Part shown: piece after piece, positions 8,333 to 17,624 of the stretch
Layout of the letters: every line of letters starts with the position of its first letter
How positions within the stretch are numbered: position 1 is the first letter of the stretch
DNA from: DRKI01 sp011051875
GTDB lineage: Bacteria > Desulfobacterota > Desulfobulbia > Desulfobulbales > Desulfobulbaceae
Length of the DNA stretch: 64,000 bases
Direction: 5' to 3'
NCBI GenBank assembly: GCA_026990385.1
Contig: JALXDL010000047.1
Location: 1 to 64,000, forward strand
Program-made: the position numbers and the translations under genes
Notes under the pieces: model-generated
What the model saw: only the letters and a program-made list of their open reading frames with translations
Databases searched by the model: none
Told to the model about the DNA's origin: nothing

Positions 8333-11029
8333 ATGGATGGCATGGAGGTCATCACCACACATCTCAACGCCGACTTTGACGGCCTGGCCGCCATGGTAGC
8401 GGCCAAGAGGCTCTACCCCGATGCGCAGCTGGTCTTTTCCGGTTCCCAGGAGAAGAACCTGCGCGTCTTCCTGGCCGAAGAATTCCGGAATATCTACAAT
8501 TTCAAAAAGATCAAACACATCGACCTGCAGAAGGTCACGCGCCTGATCGTGGTCGATACCCGCCAGCCCGGCCGCATCGACCGGCTGCAGGAATGCCTGC
8601 GCAACCCCGGCCTGGAACTGCATCTCTATGACCACCATCCCGATGCGCCCGGCGACATGCGCGGTACCGTCGAGGTGGTGGAGCCGGTGGGTGCCACGGC
8701 CACCATCTTCACCCGCCTCTTCCGGGAAAAGGGTATCGATCCCACCCCTGACGAGGCGACTCTCATGGCGCTGGGCATCTACGAGGACACCGGCTCCTTT
8801 CTCTATTCCACCACCACGCCGCAAGACCTGGCCGCCGCCTCCTGGCTCCTGGAACATGGCGCCAACCTGGACATCGTGGGCCAGTTCGTCTCGCACGAAC
8901 TCTCCTCCGAACAGGTGGAACTGCTGGGCAAGCTGCTGAAAAACGCCACCTCCTACTCGATCCGGTCGGTGGAGGTGGTGGTGACCAAGCTGACCATGCC
9001 CCGCTACGTGGACGACTTCGCGGTCATCGTCCGCCGACTGATGGTCATGGAGAACATCGATGTTCTCTTTGCCCTGCTCTGCATGGGCGAGCGGATCTAT
9101 CTCATCGCCCGCAGTCGGATCCCGGAGGTCAACGTGGGCGCCATTGCCCGTGACTTCGGGGGCGGCGGCCATGCCTCGGCGGCCTCGGCCACGGTGCGCG
9201 ACATGACCCTGATCCAGGCCGAGGAACGACTGATCCATCTCCTGCACCGCCACATCCGGCCGCGGGCCGTGGCCCGGGAACTGATGTCCTCGCCCGTGAT
9301 CGCGGTGACGCCGGAGATCACCATCAGCGAGGCCAACACCCTGCTCACCCGCTACAACGTCACGGTCCTGCCCGTGGTCTCGGTCCCGGCGGACCGGGAG
9401 AACAACACCAACCCCCGCGGTCTACAGGGCATCATCTCGCGCCGGGTGGTGGAGAAGGCCATCTTCCACAAGCTGGGCCACCTGCCGGTGAGCGACTACA
9501 TGACCACCGAGATCGCCACCCTGCCCGAGACCGCCACCCTGGCCGACATCCAGGAGCTGATCATCGAGCATCGGCAGCGGCTGATCCCGGTGGTCCGGGG
9601 CGAGGAGATCCTGGGCGTGATCACCCGCACCGACCTCCTCAACCTCCTGGTCAATGATCCCTCCAACCTGCCCAAGGACCTGCTGCAGGAGGACGAGCAT
9701 CCCTCGGTGGAACGGACCCGCAACCTGAGCAGCCTGATCAGCGAGGGCCTGAGCCGGGAGATCGTCCAGCTCCTGCGCGAGGCCGGCGAGACCGCGGCCG
9801 AGCTGGGGGTGAATGCCTACGTGGTGGGGGGTTTTGTCCGCGACCTGCTCCTGCACATCCGCAACCTGGACATCGACATCGTCATCGAGGGCAACGGCAT
9901 CCGGTTCGCCAGGGAGTTCGCCCGCCGCAGGCAGGCCCAGGTCCGGACCCACGAGAAATTCGGCACCGCCACCGTGATCCTGCCCGATGGCATGCGGGTC
10001 GACGTGGCCACGGCCCGGCTGGAATACTACGAATACCCGGCCGCCATTCCCACGGTGGAGCTCAGTTCCATCAAACTGGACCTCTTCCGGCGCGACTTCA
10101 CCATCAATGCCATGGCCATCCACCTCAACCCGGACCGGTTCGGCACCCTGGTCGACTTCTTCAACAGCCAGAACGACCTCAAGGAACGTCGGATCAACGT
10201 CCTGCACAACCTGAGCTTTGTCGAGGACCCCACCCGCATCTTCCGGGCCATCCGCTTCGAGCAGCGGCTGGACTTCCGCATCACCCGGCACACCGAGAAA
10301 CTGATGAAGAACGCGGTGCGGATGAACCTGTTCAACCGTTTCTCCGGCCCCCGCTTCTTCAGCGAGCTCAAGATCATCCTCTCAGAGGACAACCCCATCC
10401 CGGCCCTGCGCCGCATGGCCGACTTTGATCTCTTCCCCTTTCTCTGGCCCGACCTGCGTCCCAACCTGAAGATCGACCGCCGCTTCATCCACGTCCTGAC
10501 CCAGGCCGGCAAGGCCATCTCCTGGTTCAAGCTGCTCTACCTCAAGGAACGGTGCGAGCCCTGGATGGTCTATATCCTGGCCATCATGAGCAGGTCACGG
10601 GTGCGGGAACTGCTGAACTTCTGCGACCGGTTCGAGGTGCCCAAAAAGCAGAGAAAGCTGCTGGTCCGCCAGAAGACCGAGGTGGAACGGATCGCCCGCA
10701 ACATGATGCGCCGGCCGTTCATGAAACCCAGCGAGATCTACTGGCTGCTCTCGGACCTGGAAAACGAGGGATTGCTCTACCTCATGGCCATTGCCCGCAA
10801 GAAATACATCCAGAAGGCGGTCTCCCAGTTCGTCACCACCCTGCGCAACGTGGAGCCGCTGATCAACGGCCGCGACCTGCAGGAGCTGGGCTACCGGCCG
10901 GGGCCCGACTTCCGGACCATCATCAACCATATCATCGAGCTGCAGCTCAACGGCGTGGTCACCAGCCGCAGGCAGGCCATGGAGATTGTGCAGCAGGAAT
11001 ATCCCCTCAATACCGGGACAGAAGAATAA
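8333..11029 (+). CDS. DHH phosphoesterase - CBS pair - tRNA nucleotidyltransferase (poly(A) polymerase-type) fusion
   Basis: An 898-residue fusion. Residues about 1-310 form a DHH/DHHA1 phosphoesterase (TTHLNADFDGLAAMVA, the DHHPD motif, and GGGGHASAAS at the end of DHHA1). About 315-460 are two CBS domains (MSSPVIAVTPEI, YMTTEIATLPE) that likely sense adenylate nucleotides. About 490-750 are a class II nucleotidyltransferase head and neck (YVVGGFVRDLLL, LDIDIVIEG, RRDFTINAMAI, EDPTRIFRAIRFEQRL), followed by a C-terminal helical part. Similar fusions are known in Deltaproteobacteria and Aquifex relatives, where the enzyme adds A or CCA to tRNA ends. ATG 8342 is an alternative start. The gene is monocistronic as far as can be seen. 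Confidence 0.9.
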   Translation: MDGMEVITTHLNADFDGLAAMVAAKRLYPDAQLVFSGSQEKNLRVFLAEEFRNIYNFKKIKHIDLQKVTRLIVVDTRQPGRIDRLQECLRNPGLELHLYDHHPDAPGDMRGTVEVVEPVGATATIFTRLFREKGIDPTPDEATLMALGIYEDTGSFLYSTTTPQDLAAASWLLEHGANLDIVGQFVSHELSSEQVELLGKLLKNATSYSIRSVEVVVTKLTMPRYVDDFAVIVRRLMVMENIDVLFALLCMGERIYLIARSRIPEVNVGAIARDFGGGGHASAASATVRDMTLIQAEERLIHLLHRHIRPRAVARELMSSPVIAVTPEITISEANTLLTRYNVTVLPVVSVPADRENNTNPRGLQGIISRRVVEKAIFHKLGHLPVSDYMTTEIATLPETATLADIQELIIEHRQRLIPVVRGEEILGVITRTDLLNLLVNDPSNLPKDLLQEDEHPSVERTRNLSSLISEGLSREIVQLLREAGETAAELGVNAYVVGGFVRDLLLHIRNLDIDIVIEGNGIRFAREFARRRQAQVRTHEKFGTATVILPDGMRVDVATARLEYYEYPAAIPTVELSSIKLDLFRRDFTINAMAIHLNPDRFGTLVDFFNSQNDLKERRINVLHNLSFVEDPTRIFRAIRFEQRLDFRITRHTEKLMKNAVRMNLFNRFSGPRFFSELKIILSEDNPIPALRRMADFDLFPFLWPDLRPNLKIDRRFIHVLTQAGKAISWFKLLYLKERCEPWMVYILAIMSRSRVRELLNFCDRFEVPKKQRKLLVRQKTEVERIARNMMRRPFMKPSEIYWLLSDLENEGLLYLMAIARKKYIQKAVSQFVTTLRNVEPLINGRDLQELGYRPGPDFRTIINHIIELQLNGVVTSRRQAMEIVQQEYPLNTGTEE

Positions 11030-11221
11030 ACCGGACAACTTTCTCTCGATTTTTGTTGTTTTCTTCTTATCGTGTCTGGTACATCCTGTCCTTTTCCTGT
11101 GCCAGCGCGGCATGGACCGATTACCGGTTGTCCGCCGCGGCAGTGGTGGGCCGGGAACCGGTAATAAACGGCTTGTTCTGTAACCCTGCCACCCGTCCTC
11201 TAACCTTCGCCACTATATTCG

Positions 11222-11842
11222 ATGGATATCAATCATCTCATACAGCAGCTTGTCATCCTGGCCCCGCCCTTTCTCTTCGCCCTCACCTTCCATGAGCTGG
11301 CCCACGGCTATGTTGCCTTCCATCTCGGTGATCCGACGGCCAAGAACGCCGGCCGTCTCACCCTGAATCCAATCAAACATCTCGATCCCCTGGGCGTGAT
11401 CGCCTTCATCATCATGAAGATCGGCTGGGCCAAGCCGGTGCCGGTCAACCCGGCATTTTTCAAGGATCCGCAGAAAGGCATGCTCCTGGTTGCGCTCGCC
11501 GGCCCGGCCGCCAACGTTGTTCTGGCCGTGGCCAGCGCCATCCTGGCCAAGTTTCTGGTTATGCTGCCGGTGATCCCGCTCTTTATCCTCAAGCCGCTGG
11601 TGGGAATGCTGGTAGCCTCTGTCTGGATCAACATCATGCTGGCGGTCTTCAACTGCCTGCCCATCCCGCCCCTGGACGGCTCCAAGGTCCTGATGGGCCT
11701 GCTGCCGCCGGCCACGGCCCGCAGTTACGCCCGGCTGGAGCCCTTCGGCTTCATCCTCCTGCTGATCCTCTTCTACACCGGCATCATTCCCCGCCTGATC
11801 ATGCCCATCATCAGCTTTGCCAATACCCTGCTGCTGGGTTGA
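11222..11842 (+). CDS. Site-2 protease family (M50) membrane metalloprotease
   Basis: A 206-residue multi-helix protein with the zinc motif HELAHG (residues about 22-27) inside the first membrane segments and a second metal ligand in NCLPIPPLDGSKVL. This is the compact, PDZ-free group of the rhomboid-like/SpoIVFB-related M50 family, often annotated only as a site-2 protease. The natural substrate is unknown. The 190-base gap from the preceding gene has no obvious terminator. Confidence 0.88.
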   Translation: MDINHLIQQLVILAPPFLFALTFHELAHGYVAFHLGDPTAKNAGRLTLNPIKHLDPLGVIAFIIMKIGWAKPVPVNPAFFKDPQKGMLLVALAGPAANVVLAVASAILAKFLVMLPVIPLFILKPLVGMLVASVWINIMLAVFNCLPIPPLDGSKVLMGLLPPATARSYARLEPFGFILLLILFYTGIIPRLIMPIISFANTLLLG

Positions 11843-11924
11843 CCCCCGGCCACAGACGGAAAGACCGGTCCGGCAAGGGGCCGAACCGGTCTCTTCAGCG
11901 GGAAAAATATCGCGAGGACGGCGG

Positions 11925-13157
11925 TCAGAACGTGTAGCTCAAGCCCACGGTGAGCAGGTGGGCGCCGATATGGTCAAAGCTGCCGTCGACCATGGAGTTG
12001 GTAACCGACCGTTTCTCCTTGTCATCATAGAGATAGGCGATACCGAGATTCAGCTTGTCGGTTGCCTGGTAGCGCAGCCCCACCGAGTAGAGCCTGGCGT
12101 CCGCGTCGGGCAGGTCAAAGCCAAGGGTGGCGTCGGGGATGGGATTGTCATCAATGGCGAACCCGGCCATGAGCACAAAGGAATTCTTCATGTCATAGGA
12201 GACGCTGATCCGCCAGGTGTCGGTATCCTCCCAGTCCTTGGCCTTGGGATTGTCAAATGCGGCGATGAGATAGGGATTGCCCAGAGAGACGGGATAGGAA
12301 AAATCCAGGGTGTCGTAGTCGGACCAGAAGGTCCGGTCGTATTCCAGCTCAACGGTCAGCTGGTCAAAGAAGGTATACGATCCGGCCACGGCCAGGACCG
12401 CGGGCAGGGGAACGGTCACGTCGGCAGAGCCGGAGTAGACGGACGGACCGGCCGAGGTGGCGAGGTCGGCATGGCCGTCCAGGTTGAGATCGATCTTTGA
12501 ACGGTAGGTGACGCTGAGGTTGCTTTCCGGCACCGGCCGCAAGCTGAGGGCCAGGTTATACCCCACCTCCCAGGTATTGCCGTCCATGGAGCGGGAGGCC
12601 GTGACCGAGGGCGGAGCGATCAGACCGTTGCTCTTGACATCGGCGTCCGAGTAGATGACCCGGAAGCCGGCGGCCAGCGAGACCATATCGTTGATCCTGT
12701 AGGAGAGGGTGGGGTTGAACTCGATGACCTTGAGGGTGAAATCCTCGGCAAAGGTCCTGGGATAGGGCTGCTTCCACTCCTTGGAGAGCCCGGCGGGATA
12801 GGTCAGGCTGAGGCCGACGCGGAAATTGTTGTAATCGGGCGAGACAGCGAAAAAGGTGGGAATCACGAAATCCTCGCTCTCCGAGTCGCCGTCATAGGCC
12901 GGGGTACGGTTGTCGTCATAGCTGATCGATGGCAGGTGGATCCAGGTGAGATCGGCCTCGACCAGGGCCCGGTCGTCCAGCCAGGCCATGTTGGCCGGGT
13001 TGTAGTAGCTGGCATCGGCACCGGGCGTATGGGCCACGTAGGCGCCTGCCCTGGCCGTGGAATTCACCGACTGCTCAGGGACGCGGTACGCAGAGGCATG
13101 GGCGCTGCCGGCAAGCAGCAGGACTCCGAGACCGGCAAGCAAAACTTTTCCTTTCAT
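11925..13157 (-). CDS. Outer membrane FadL/OmpP1/TodX-type transporter
   Basis: A 410-residue outer-membrane beta-barrel. The start at 13157 has a strong AGGAGGA ribosome site and gives a clean signal peptide (MKGKVLLAGLGVLLLAGSAHA). The mature N-terminus has the FadL plug signature: AYRVPEQSVNSTARAGAYVA, then ADASYYNPANMAWL. Many alternating strands end in a C-terminal aromatic (GLSYTF). The family takes long-chain fatty acids or other hydrophobic compounds across the outer membrane. Its neighbour, a long-chain acyl-CoA ligase on the same strand, fits a fatty-acid uptake and activation pair. Confidence 0.9.
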   Translation of the reverse strand: MKGKVLLAGLGVLLLAGSAHASAYRVPEQSVNSTARAGAYVAHTPGADASYYNPANMAWLDDRALVEADLTWIHLPSISYDDNRTPAYDGDSESEDFVIPTFFAVSPDYNNFRVGLSLTYPAGLSKEWKQPYPRTFAEDFTLKVIEFNPTLSYRINDMVSLAAGFRVIYSDADVKSNGLIAPPSVTASRSMDGNTWEVGYNLALSLRPVPESNLSVTYRSKIDLNLDGHADLATSAGPSVYSGSADVTVPLPAVLAVAGSYTFFDQLTVELEYDRTFWSDYDTLDFSYPVSLGNPYLIAAFDNPKAKDWEDTDTWRISVSYDMKNSFVLMAGFAIDDNPIPDATLGFDLPDADARLYSVGLRYQATDKLNLGIAYLYDDKEKRSVTNSMVDGSFDHIGAHLLTVGLSYTF

Positions 13158-13517
13158 CTTTCCTCCTTTTTTTCTGAGCCCGGAAGCCGGAAACAGGGCG
13201 CCGGGCCAATTCCTCCCCTGGTGTGGGCCCTGTCTTCCCGTCCTTCCGTCTGCATGGGTTGTTGTGCCGCCCCCGGGGACATGCACGTTTTTCCGAAACC
13301 GGCCGGGGCAACTGATCGGATTCTTCCCAGGTCTCACACCGTCGTGCCGCGCGGCACACCCGGGCAGCTTGCCGTCTCCGGCACCGGTGGCGTCCGCTTC
13401 CGCGGGCCCGGCCATTCCCGGTCCTCCCCGCTGTATCGCTCCGGGGGAGATCCATTCAGGTCATAGCATATTCCACGGACCATGAAAAGGGGGGACATGG
13501 CGGAGGCCCTGTCCGGA
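13158..13517. other. Gene-free stretch between porin and acyl-CoA ligase
   Basis: About 360 bases separate the ligase stop (13518) from the porin start (13157), both on the minus strand. The stretch is GC-rich and must hold the porin promoter and leader. I found no convincing promoter hexamers, RNA gene or small gene. Confidence 0.5.
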
Positions 13518-15254
13518 TCAGGGCATGGCACCGGCGGAATAGAGATACCGTTTTATCTTGTGGGTCGCGGTCTTGATAAAGGGTTCCCGCCGCTCCAGAA
13601 CCCTGGAGAGACGTGAGGAAGGGGGCAGCTGCTCGTTGACCTCGACGCGCATCCGCTCCAGCAGTGACGAGAAATAGGTATACCGCTGCTGCCTGCTCTG
13701 CCCCTGGGTCTCGGCATCGATGAAATCGTAGTCCGGATAGACCCAGGCCTCGAGCAGCCCCCTGTTCTCCACCACCAGGGACTCCAGGACAAAAGGATAG
13801 GAATTGAGCCGATGCTCGATGGCCTCGGGATAGATGTTCTCGCCATTGGCCATGACAATGACCGACTTGGACCGCCCCCTGATGTGCAGGTTGCCCAGGT
13901 TGTCGATAAAGCCGAGATCACCGGTACGCAGCCAGCCGTCTTCGGTAAAGCTCTGGTCCGTGGCCTCGGGATCGCCCCAGTATCCCTGCATGACGTTGGG
14001 CCCGCGTACCTGGACCTCGCCGATACCGGTCTCCCGGTCGGGCCGGGCCACACGGACCTCCACCCCGGGGATCGGCTTGCCGGTGGACATGTGCGCCACG
14101 GAGGGATCACCCGGGGGACCGGCTGCGATGAGCGGGGAACACTCGGTGAGACCGTAGCCGACGATAAAGGGAAACCCGGCATCGCGCAGGAACCGCTCCA
14201 CATCGGGGTTGAGGGATGCGCCGCCGATCCCCATGATCCGGAGCCGGCCGCCGAAGAACTCGAGCAGCCGCCTTCCGATCCGGCGGTACACCACCCTGCG
14301 GCCCAGCCGGAATCGGCAGCAGTAGGAGAGCAGGCGGCTCTTTTCAATGGCCGGCAGCACCCGTTTCTTGTAAATCTTCTCCAGGACGAGCGGCACCACC
14401 AGCATGGCATGGGGCTGCTGCCGGGCACAGATCTTCTGCAGGACCGCAGGCGTTGGCGCCTTGCCGGCATAATAAATCGAGCAGCCCTTGAGCAGGGGCA
14501 GAATGAAGCCGACCGTGAACTCGTAGGTGTGGGAGATGGGAAGGACGGAGAGAAAGACCGAGCCCGGTTCCAGGTCTATGATCCTGCCGGCTGAACAGGC
14601 ATTGGCACAGAGATTGGCATGGCTGAGCATGACCGCCTTGGAGAATCCCGAGGTTCCGGAGGTGTAGAGAATCGAGGCCAGATCGCTGCCGCTCACCCGG
14701 GGGAAAGGCGCCTCTTCCCCGTCCCCGTCATGCGCCTCCCCGGCCCCGGCCAGCAGGGCGGAGAAGGGCTGCAGCTCGAGGATACCGGTTTGGTCCGGGA
14801 AATCATCGATACTGACCACAAGTGGCGGTTTCTTCTCAAGATCGTAGATCTTCTCCACCTGGCGCTGGGAAAGAAACAGGGCCCGGCACTCCATCTCGCT
14901 CAGGATGTGGTGCACATCGGCCTCGGGCAGATCCGGCAGAATGGGGACAGCAATGGCGGCCAGCCGGACAACGGCCAGGTAGACGATGCCCCAGCGATGC
15001 GAATTTTCGGCCAGGATCGCCACCCTGGAGCCGTGATCGACACCGTGGGCCCGCAGCAGCCGGGCCAGGGCCACGATCTGGCCATGCAACTCCCGGTAGG
15101 TGAGCGGTTCCTCAAGGGCCATACCCAGGGCGGGTAGATCCCCGTACCTGCTGCAACTGTTGTCGATCAGCTCGTTGAGAGTAGCCGCATCGTGCCGGAC
15201 TACCGGCAGGTTGCCGCTGCCGGCCCCCTCATGGCGGTCGACTGATTTTTCCAT
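13518..15254 (-). CDS. AMP-binding long-chain acyl-CoA ligase
   Basis: A 578-residue adenylate-forming enzyme that activates a fatty acid with ATP and transfers it to CoA. Motifs include the P-loop YTSGTSGFSKAVMLSH, the YGLTECSP motif, the adenine-binding GDLGFID and the hinge IRGRSKSVIVMANGENIYPE. The C-terminal Lys region is IKTATHKIKRYL. The ATG at 15254 has GGAAG about 8 bases upstream; an open frame continues to 15440 but starts in sequence unlike the family. Fatty acid chain length cannot be read. The upstream region has a plausible minus-strand promoter (TTGACT/AATTAT). Confidence 0.9.
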   Translation of the reverse strand: MEKSVDRHEGAGSGNLPVVRHDAATLNELIDNSCSRYGDLPALGMALEEPLTYRELHGQIVALARLLRAHGVDHGSRVAILAENSHRWGIVYLAVVRLAAIAVPILPDLPEADVHHILSEMECRALFLSQRQVEKIYDLEKKPPLVVSIDDFPDQTGILELQPFSALLAGAGEAHDGDGEEAPFPRVSGSDLASILYTSGTSGFSKAVMLSHANLCANACSAGRIIDLEPGSVFLSVLPISHTYEFTVGFILPLLKGCSIYYAGKAPTPAVLQKICARQQPHAMLVVPLVLEKIYKKRVLPAIEKSRLLSYCCRFRLGRRVVYRRIGRRLLEFFGGRLRIMGIGGASLNPDVERFLRDAGFPFIVGYGLTECSPLIAAGPPGDPSVAHMSTGKPIPGVEVRVARPDRETGIGEVQVRGPNVMQGYWGDPEATDQSFTEDGWLRTGDLGFIDNLGNLHIRGRSKSVIVMANGENIYPEAIEHRLNSYPFVLESLVVENRGLLEAWVYPDYDFIDAETQGQSRQQRYTYFSSLLERMRVEVNEQLPPSSRLSRVLERREPFIKTATHKIKRYLYSAGAMP

Positions 15255-15357
15255 GTGTCTTCCAGTTGCTGTGTCAGATATGCCGGACCGTTCGTGCGCC
15301 GGCACCGGTTGCCCCGATCCCCGGACCCGGGCGGATCCGGGAAGGGACAATTCAAAA

Positions 15358-15391
15358 TTGTTATAATTACCGAAGAGTTGAACAAAGTCAA
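15358..15391 (-). promoter_or_regulatory. Candidate sigma-70 promoter for the acyl-CoA ligase
   Basis: On the minus strand TTGACT is followed after 17 bases by AATTAT in an AT-rich island that stands out from its GC-rich surroundings, about 110 bases before the ligase start. The match is moderate; a TATAAC three bases further on is an alternative -10. Confidence 0.45.
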
Positions 15392-15655
15392 TCGTAAGTG
15401 GCCAGGGATGGCGCATCCCGGCCCGATCACGCCCGGCCACCCTGCGGTCCCCCTGGCCCCGGGATACGGCTAACCGTGTGAAACCAACTGGTTACCAATA
15501 TAGCCCATCCTGTCGCCGTGGCCCGGGCCGGGAACGCTCCGGGCCTTCATCCCCCCCCTGCGGCCCCGGGAGCGCCTCCGCCTGCGAGGCGGAAAAGAGC
15601 GCGCAATTCCGCCCTGCCGCCCTGGTGCCTTTTTCAGACTCCGGGAGCAAATCAC

Positions 15656-15682
15656 TTGACAGTGCCGCGTCTTCGCTATAAA
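15656..15682 (+). promoter_or_regulatory. Candidate sigma-70 promoter for the D,D-carboxypeptidase
   Basis: A perfect TTGACA (15656-15661) and TATAAA (15677-15682) are separated by 15 bases, a little short, in front of the plus-strand peptidase. Transcription would begin near 15690 and leave a leader of about 100 bases containing a strong GGAGG at 15711-15715 that has no well-placed ATG after it. The rest of the 15255-15795 gap is GC-rich with no gene. Confidence 0.5.
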
Positions 15683-15795
15683 AATTTATAATCGAACGTC
15701 CAGCGGCAAAGGAGGTGGACCTCTTCACTGTCTGCGGAATTTCACCGGGACCGGGCAATCTTCCCGGACCGTTCGGGTTTCGAGTTGATTCTTCA

Positions 15796-16860
15796 ATGAT
15801 TATTCCAACTTCCTTTATCCGCCCCATGTCGTATCCACGATGGTCTTTCCTGTCCCTTCTGCTCTGCCTTGCCGTGACATGGCGGCCGGCGCCGGTCATG
15901 GCGGCCCGGATACCGCTCCTCCGGGACACGGCAAAACAACAGGTCTTCCGGCCCCAGGTTTCGAAGAGAACCGGGCAGAGAACAGCGGCCGGCTGGATCA
16001 CCCTGGGCAGCCCGCGCAGCATCAGCCTGGTCAAGCAGCGGGTCCGAAGCTCCCGCGGACGCGGTTCCTCTGTTGCCGGAGTGGAACGGCGAATCAGCTC
16101 GCGCAGCGTGATCATCATCGATGCCAAGAGCGGTGAAACCATCTTTGCCAAGGCCCCTGACCAGCCTCGCCAGCCTGCCTCCACCATAAAGGTGCTGACC
16201 GGGATGATCGCCATGAAATCGCTCAAGGACTCGGAGCCGGTGGCGGTCAGCCGTCATGCCTCCGGGATGCCGCGCTCCAAGATCTACCTTGATCCCCGAA
16301 AACAATACAAGGCCGACGACCTGATCAATGCCGTGCTGCTGGCCTCGGCCAACGATGCCAGCGTGGCCCTGGCCGAGAAGATCGCGGGCAGTGAACCCGA
16401 CTTTGCCGAGATGATGACCCTGCGCGCCAGGCTGTGGGGAGCAAAGAACACCGTCTGCCGCACCGCCACCGGTCTCACCGCCAGGGGACAACATTCCACG
16501 GCCCGGGACCTGGCCACCATCTTCCGGCGCGCCATGCAGGACAAGGAATTCGCCAGCCGGGTGCGGCAAGTCAAGGTCCGGACCACCTTCGGCAAGGTCC
16601 TGCGCAACCACAACAAGGCCCTGTGGCGACTCGAGGGCGCCGAAGGCGGCAAGACCGGATATACGGCCGCGGCACGCCAGACCTACGTGGGCCAGTTCAC
16701 CCGGGACGGTGAATCCATCATCGTGGCCATCATGGGCAGCGAGACCATGTGGAACGACCTGCGGACACTGGTGGAGTACGGATTTCAGAAAAAGCGGCAG
16801 ATCCGCCTTGCGCGCCTGGAAAAGGGGGCAAAGCGGCAGGAGGTTGCGCGGGTGAACTGA
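15796..16860 (+). CDS. D-alanyl-D-alanine carboxypeptidase, peptidase S11 (PBP5/6-type)
   Basis: A periplasmic penicillin-binding protein that trims the terminal D-Ala of peptidoglycan stem peptides. All three active-site motifs are present, numbering from the ATG at 15796: SxxK as STIK (S129/K132), SxN as SAN (S184) and KTG (K286, GGKTGYT). An Arg-rich region of about 60 residues separates the signal peptide (SFLSLLLCLAVTW...APVMA) from the catalytic domain. The membrane-anchoring C-terminal helix of classical PBP5 is not evident. The start is uncertain: ATG 15826 gives a more compact signal peptide, and a GTG at 15715 is also in frame. Confidence 0.88.
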   Translation: MIIPTSFIRPMSYPRWSFLSLLLCLAVTWRPAPVMAARIPLLRDTAKQQVFRPQVSKRTGQRTAAGWITLGSPRSISLVKQRVRSSRGRGSSVAGVERRISSRSVIIIDAKSGETIFAKAPDQPRQPASTIKVLTGMIAMKSLKDSEPVAVSRHASGMPRSKIYLDPRKQYKADDLINAVLLASANDASVALAEKIAGSEPDFAEMMTLRARLWGAKNTVCRTATGLTARGQHSTARDLATIFRRAMQDKEFASRVRQVKVRTTFGKVLRNHNKALWRLEGAEGGKTGYTAAARQTYVGQFTRDGESIIVAIMGSETMWNDLRTLVEYGFQKKRQIRLARLEKGAKRQEVARVN

Positions 16861-16987
16861 GCGGCTTCCGGCCCATGCCGGGGACGGGCAGGAAAGAGGA
16901 ACGGTTCCGGATCAGTCCGGCCGGCCTGGCCGCGGCAACGGCCGGTCATCGGAGAAGAGGAACTGTGGAGAGGAGGTCCCGGGTGGC

Positions 16988-17362
16988 TCAGGTGGGCGGC
17001 GCGAACTGCTGCCTGACCATCTCCAGGAGCACGTCCCGCTTGAAGGGTTTTTCCAGGGTGGCGATATCCCCGAGGTAGCTCGCCATGGTCAGGTACCGTT
17101 CGGCCTTGATGGCACCGCCGCCGGAGATGGCCATGATCTTGAGATCAGGATATTCGCGGACCAGCTCCATGATGAACTTCAGGCCATCCTTCACCGGCAT
17201 GATCATGTCGGTAATGACCAGGTCAAAGGCATAGCGCCCGATGAGAGTCATTCCCTCTTCACCGTTTTCGGCCGCATGCACTTCATAGCCCTCATGCTCC
17301 AGCATCTGGGTGAGCATTGAGCGAATCTGTTCCTCGTCATCAACAACCAGTATTCGTTTCAA
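16988..17362 (-). CDS. Single-domain response regulator (CheY-like receiver)
   Basis: A 124-residue receiver domain with no output domain. The acidic pair is D8/D9, the phospho-acceptor is D52 (VITDMIMP), and a conserved Lys near the end lies in TLEKPFKRD. No kinase gene is adjacent, so its partner and output are unknown. It could serve in a phosphorelay or bind a target protein. It lies 260 bases downstream of the DUF1566 gene on the same strand. Confidence 0.9.
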   Translation of the reverse strand: MKRILVVDDEEQIRSMLTQMLEHEGYEVHAAENGEEGMTLIGRYAFDLVITDMIMPVKDGLKFIMELVREYPDLKIMAISGGGAIKAERYLTMASYLGDIATLEKPFKRDVLLEMVRQQFAPPT

Positions 17363-17624
17363 TGATTTTCACTCCCTGCTTGTGTAGGTTGGCTGCCATC
17401 CTCTTTACCTTACATTTTGGTAATCCTCTCTTCAACAGCTTTTTTACGAAAAGATCATTTTGAGACCATTTTGCCGACCGGCCCAAAAAGCGATCACGCA
17501 GCCGGGCAACCGGGAGAAGGGCCGCCCCGTGACCCCGGCAGCGTGACCGGCAGGGAAGTGGAGGAAGGCCGGGCGGCCGGACCGCACCCGCTGCCGGGAA
17601 CACAGTCCGGTTCCCGGCGATACC

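Noticed and set aside
15715..15795. GTG at 15715 as start of the D,D-carboxypeptidase
   Set aside because: The GGAGG overlaps the codon itself, so spacing is impossible, and the added residues would precede the signal peptide.
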